From Saposhnikovia divaricata (lineage: Eukaryota; Streptophyta; Magnoliopsida; Apiales; Apiaceae): 64,000 bases of DNA. Of the stretch, positions 60,223 through 64,000 are shown one piece after another. The position numbers were made by a program, and so were the translations under genes. The stretch is from positions 148,301,647 through 148,365,646 of the forward strand of contig CM071597.1 of the NCBI GenBank assembly GCA_036435485.1, read 5' to 3'. Numbering within the stretch: position 1 is the stretch's first letter; the number at the start of each line of letters is the position of its first letter. Under the pieces are notes generated by a model. It was given only the letters and a program-made list of their open reading frames with translations, ran no database searches and was not told where the DNA came from.

Positions 60223-60978
60223 TGTTAAAGGGAGAATATTGTATAACAATGTTTTGGAGGTTTGCTGGAATATCGGAGCAAAATACAGATATTTTGCTAA
60301 CGAAAGAAGAACAAGGATTAGGGTTTGTGTGTTTAGATGTGGCTGAGCTTGATAGGTGTTTGCAGGTAAATTGTTTCTCATCCCTATCAAGGTGCCTACG
60401 TACCGTATTTATAGGGATCAAGCCTGACGTAGTTCTTGGGCAACAAGTTACCTAGGCGGGCTAGGGTTTTAAGAGATAAGCCAAAGTCCAAGCCCACTTG
60501 TTTAGGGCTGACGTGGCAGTGAGTCATCAACCCTATCCATGATCCATGATCCAGCTGTAAAAGCCCATGGTCTCGAACGGATAGATTTGGAATGAAAGAT
60601 CCATCAGGGCCCTTGCATGCGACCTTGAGAGGCCTGGCCACGCGAAGCGATCCCTGTGCCTAGCTACTCATGCGACCTTGGGTCTGGCCATGAGCCTTCC
60701 AGAGAAGAGGAGATAATGATCTCGCTGTAAGTCACAGATGTGATACAAAAGCGGAGCGATCCCCTGGCAGGCATCGCTAGCGAGGCGCTTTATAGCGAGG
60801 CGCAACCATGTAGCGAGGTGCTCCTGTAATAGAGATATTATTGCCAAGGCATGTTGGGCTGACTTCAATAGTGGGCTTTAGTGACCCAATCTTCATCTTC
60901 TAGGCCCATTATAGATTGCGAACCATCAATTTAGCTAATTAAATCAATTTATCTATTATGCCAGATTTGGGCATAACA
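60223..60978 (-). repeat. Tat LTR, right copy (5' LTR)
   Basis: 756 bp, TGTTAAAGGGAG to GGGCATAACA. It is longer than the left copy by two short insertions: about 20 bp of GCGAGGC repeats near 60780 and about 20 bp (AATTAAATCAATTTATCT type) near 60940. On the minus strand this LTR starts transcription of gag-pol. Confidence 0.92.
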
Positions 60979-62783
60979 ATTTTCTTTCATACCTTCCTTA
61001 TGACCTCTAGTATTTAGTTACCAAGATTTGCCACTGAGTAGCATGCTTTACGAGGGTTCAATTGAAGTTACAAACTTTTAATTACGGTTTCGAACCAATT
61101 TTAGTAATTTGACCATAACTCCTAAATCGTAAGTCGGAATGTTTCGATTCTTTCGCCAAAACGATCTATGACTCGAGATCTACGAGGACATGTCATGTTC
61201 ATAACCAGTTAAGACAATTAACCCTACTGTGATTCATAAATTCTTTAAGGTTATCAAAAATCGGGCATTACGACGGCTATAAATCGAATATTTCAATATT
61301 CCAAACTTTCCACTAATCATAGTTTCCACTCCAAACAACATATACACATGATTTATAACTATGAACTGAGGCCAAGCAATGCCTTTCAATTCATCTAACT
61401 ATTTTTAATATTTATCAAAACCCAATTCATAATCATGCTTATAATCATGCTTATAATAACATCATCACCAAAACTCATCTAAAACTCCATTAAAACTCAA
61501 AACAAAAACTTGGGTTCTTGAAGTTTATACCTTCCTTGGAGTGTGTATGCACTATTAAGCCTTGTATAGTCCTTGTACAGCCTCCATGAAGCTTGGATCA
61601 TCAACCAAAATCAAGATCCAAGAATTTTGTTCTTGAGGTTACTATTCATCCTCCACTTTGATGATTTTATTGAAAATGGAAAAAGTGGTGTTTGAGGCTA
61701 AGATTTCTAGGGTATCATTTTTATAAAATATAGGATCTAGGATAAATATTTGGAGATCAAACAATGGTGGGAGCTTGGACTTTGATTCCTGAATTAAGGA
61801 GGAAGTCGAATGGTCTTCTTTGGAGAGGATGAAGGAGTTTTTACTTGGTTGCTTGGCTAGTCTTGCATTATTGTGTTGTCTTGAATGATATTTTGGCATA
61901 AAGCTACTTCAATAAAGTGCCTAGGTCATCCATGATGCAATCAAGAGACATGTGTTGCATTTTTGTGGTAATGAGATGAGATAAGACTAAGTACTTGGTT
62001 GATTTTCTAATCTTGTTAGTTACTCTTGTAACTAGTTGGTTGCTTGATGTTTATCCATTAGTACATGCATGTATCTTGAACCACTACTCGTTCCTTTGTC
62101 CGGTTATTGCTCAATTCATTGAACGTTCGGAGGAATAACTCATTCGTTTCTAGTTAGGGTTTTACCGGAAACCTTCTTAATATTCGTACTATCATTCTCA
62201 ATTCTCTTTAGTAATTCTTGAACCTATATTCCTTAAATCCCTTCAATAATTCCTTAAGTCTTTCAGTGTCCAGGGAAATCTCGGAGAAAATAAAAGTGCT
62301 ATTTTTCAGAATCCGACAGCTTTTACATACACTCTTTTCCCCCTGGATCACTAATACGAACTCAGGATTTCGTTCCGGGTACTTCTATATAGCGTCGTCT
62401 AATAATATTCCTAAATCCACCAAAATCACTATTCATCCATTTTTCTTTACTCATCCTCTTAGGGTTGTACAATTGTCCCTGATCTCTTTCGATCGTTCCT
62501 TAACCTTTTTATGGACCCACTGGACCAATAACAGATATCGATTTGGATGACATAAGAATAATCTTCTCCTTTAGAATTATCAAATCTCAATTCCCTAGGA
62601 GATAGATAATTCTTATCTAAAGTGTCAACCAATAGTATTCTTCATGGCATATAAACATTTGAATCCAAATCTATTCCTTTCATTCATTATCTCAATCGTT
62701 ACATCGTAGTCGTAATCACTATTCACCATTACCTCAGTACTTAATAAATAGTTTTAATTATATCAAAATTTGGGGTTCTTACA

Positions 62784-64000
62784 TTAAGGCTTCAATTGGG
62801 GCTTGTTAATTGAGGTTCAAGATTAAGGTGTTATTCTCTTTCACTTTAAATTGTTATATGTTACTATTAATTTGTTTTATTAATTGGGTTTTGTACGTGT
62901 GTATGTATATGTGCATCGATCAAACTTGAGGTTATTCTATGTTCTCTCTCTTTCGATCTATCTCTCTATTTCTGGAGATTACTCTTCAATTTAGGGCTTT
63001 TCGATTTGACTCTTGATTTTAGGCATTTCCTCTCTCTTTCCCTCTCTCACATTTTCAAATTGATTTGGTCAATGTTTTTCTTCAATTTGAATTTTTTTGC
63101 TTATTTTGTATTTTAATTTGGATTTTTCAAGTAATTTAGGGGTTTCTTTAGAATTCATTGACTGATTTGGGGATTTATTTTTCGATTTTCACATACAAGT
63201 TTAAAATAACAGGGAGGATTATTTTTTAAACAAGATTTGTGAAAGGTTATTATAAACGAATAAAATCGTATGTTGATTCTCTCAAGTTTCTTTTAATAGA
63301 AGTAATACTTTTATGTAGGTCAATTCTACAGATTTTCTTGTCCACATTGTGTTGAGTATGAAATAACATAAGAAAATACAGAGGGGAGGTGAATGTATTT
63401 TCAACACTTTCTTGATTTTCTTTTGCTAGACAACCTGTTGTGAATCTGTGTATATGTTTGAGGCAAAGTATGTGTGTGTCAAACAAATATTATGTGCGGA
63501 AATAAGAACACAGGCAACTCACTTTAATCTAATATTTTATTAGATTGAAAGTATGCTATAATCTGGGAATACAAATGTTAGTATTCTCAGCTTCATTTCT
63601 CAGAGAGAGATTTGATAAGAATTACAATGAAAAACTTAAGTGCTAAAGAAGTGAGGCTGTATACATATAGATCATGTACACAGTCCACTTGCTACGTACA
63701 GACTTAGTAACAGACAAATTCGCTTTCTAACTTGTGTATTCCTTTTTGGTTCAAGTCTAGGCATCTTGTGATACAATATGATTTCTATTCTGCATAGATC
63801 CACTTCTTCAGCTTCCTGTTCCTTTGAATATCTATCCAAGCTTCTTTGTAGACTTTCTATGTACATACAATACTGAAATGTCACTGTTGGTGTCTTGGTT
63901 TGTGTAGATTTTCTGACTTAAACATCTTCATTAATTTCGCTTCAAGAATCCATTCGAGAAAAAGACTAAGTACTAGATTCGAGAACTTGAGTTGAATAGC
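62784..64000. repeat. Right arm of duplicated unit, copy B, continuing past the window
   Basis: Starts with target duplication TTAAG (62784-62788) and follows copy A from 13580 to about 14830 with small indels. No gene. Confidence 0.9.

Larger units (their letters stand above)
49711..60978 (-). mobile_element. Tat-type Ty3/gypsy retrotransposon with antisense gene
   Basis: LTRs at 49711-50433 and 60223-60978, target duplication GTTGT/ATTTT against GTTTT in the empty left LTR near 39508. On the minus strand the order is LTR, PBS (60203-60220), gag, protease-RT, RNase H, integrase; then, on the opposite strand, the antisense gene; then PPT and LTR. An antisense ORF between pol and the 3' LTR is a known trait of Tat-lineage elements such as maize Grande. 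The LTRs look only slightly diverged, so the insertion is fairly young. gag-pol carries few lesions. Confidence 0.92.
27904..62783 (-). mobile_element. Giant-LTR Ty3/gypsy retrotransposon with nested CACTA and Tat insertions
   Basis: Termini are TGTAACACCCCC at the left and GGGGTTCTTACA at the right. Target duplication is TTTAG/TTAAG (27899-27903 and 62784-62788), and the empty site TTAAG is intact at 13580-13584 in copy A. The left LTR is 27904-41303, the internal region 41304-46813, the right LTR 46814-62783. Polarity is minus: the initiator-Met PBS (46798-46809) lies beside the right LTR and the purine tract (41304-41322) beside the left. LTRs are about 4415 and 4697 bp without nested DNA. 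The internal region is decayed, so the element is non-autonomous. Lineage is uncertain; long LTRs of this form occur in chromovirus (Tekay/Del-like) elements. Confidence 0.9.
46814..62783 (-). repeat. Right giant LTR (contains the Tat element)
   Basis: Parts 46814-49710 and 60979-62783 align with the left LTR. Differences include an extra 60-70 bp at 48713-48785, about 40 bp at 49257-49296, and a 182-bp tandem duplication (49324-49687). On the minus strand this is the 5' LTR, so its promoter would drive the element. Confidence 0.9.

Overview
The window is plant nuclear DNA. It is AT-rich, has no operons, and is built almost entirely of nested plant transposable elements: Ty3/gypsy of the Athila, Tat and a giant-LTR type, Ty1/copia, and CACTA. 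Primer-binding sites match plant initiator-Met and Asp tRNAs, and one captured fragment resembles the HECT domain of a plant UPL5-type ubiquitin ligase. The antisense ORF of the Tat element and the element mix suit an angiosperm, probably a dicot. I cannot name the species, and I see no intact host gene, tRNA or rRNA.

Layout. 1-2.1 kb is AT-rich DNA with a 69-bp minisatellite. 2147-6306 is a probable 4.16-kb solo LTR. 6.3-11.3 kb is low-copy-looking DNA with a (TA)n tract and a broken HECT exon (9587-9880). 11.3-15.4 kb is a composite of opposed copia fragments (copy A). About 15.4-24.85 kb is a minus-strand Athila-type element that keeps its PBS and right LTR, while its left LTR was not found. 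24.85-27.9 kb repeats the copia composite (copy B), and copy B resumes at 62.78 kb and runs off the window.

Between the two parts of copy B lies a 34.9-kb insertion (27904-62783): a minus-strand Ty3/gypsy element with very long LTRs (about 4.4 and 4.7 kb without nested DNA) and a decayed 5.5-kb internal region. Copy A holds the empty target (TTAAG at 13580-13584), so the 5-bp target duplication can be read directly. Each LTR carries its own later insertion. The left LTR holds an 8982-bp CACTA element (28567-37548, TSD CCA). The right LTR holds an 11.27-kb Tat-type element (49711-60978). Comparing the two LTRs gives the empty site for both.

Coding content. The CACTA element carries a 12-exon, 793-codon gene on the minus strand (29471-33006) whose reading frame is open across all inferred GT-AG junctions. 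It ends in a Ulp1/C48 cysteine-protease domain. The neighbouring tnp2 transposase gene has lost its centre and is frameshifted. The Tat element has minus-strand gag-pol broken by a few point lesions. It also has a plus-strand antisense gene (50.65-53.68 kb) with its own TATA box, a 5'UTR intron and two coding introns. A five-copy GC-rich repeat separates these two convergent transcription units. The Athila gag-pol is nearly full length in three frames.

Order of events inferred from nesting: copia composite, its duplication, giant-LTR element into copy B, then CACTA and Tat insertions into its two LTRs.
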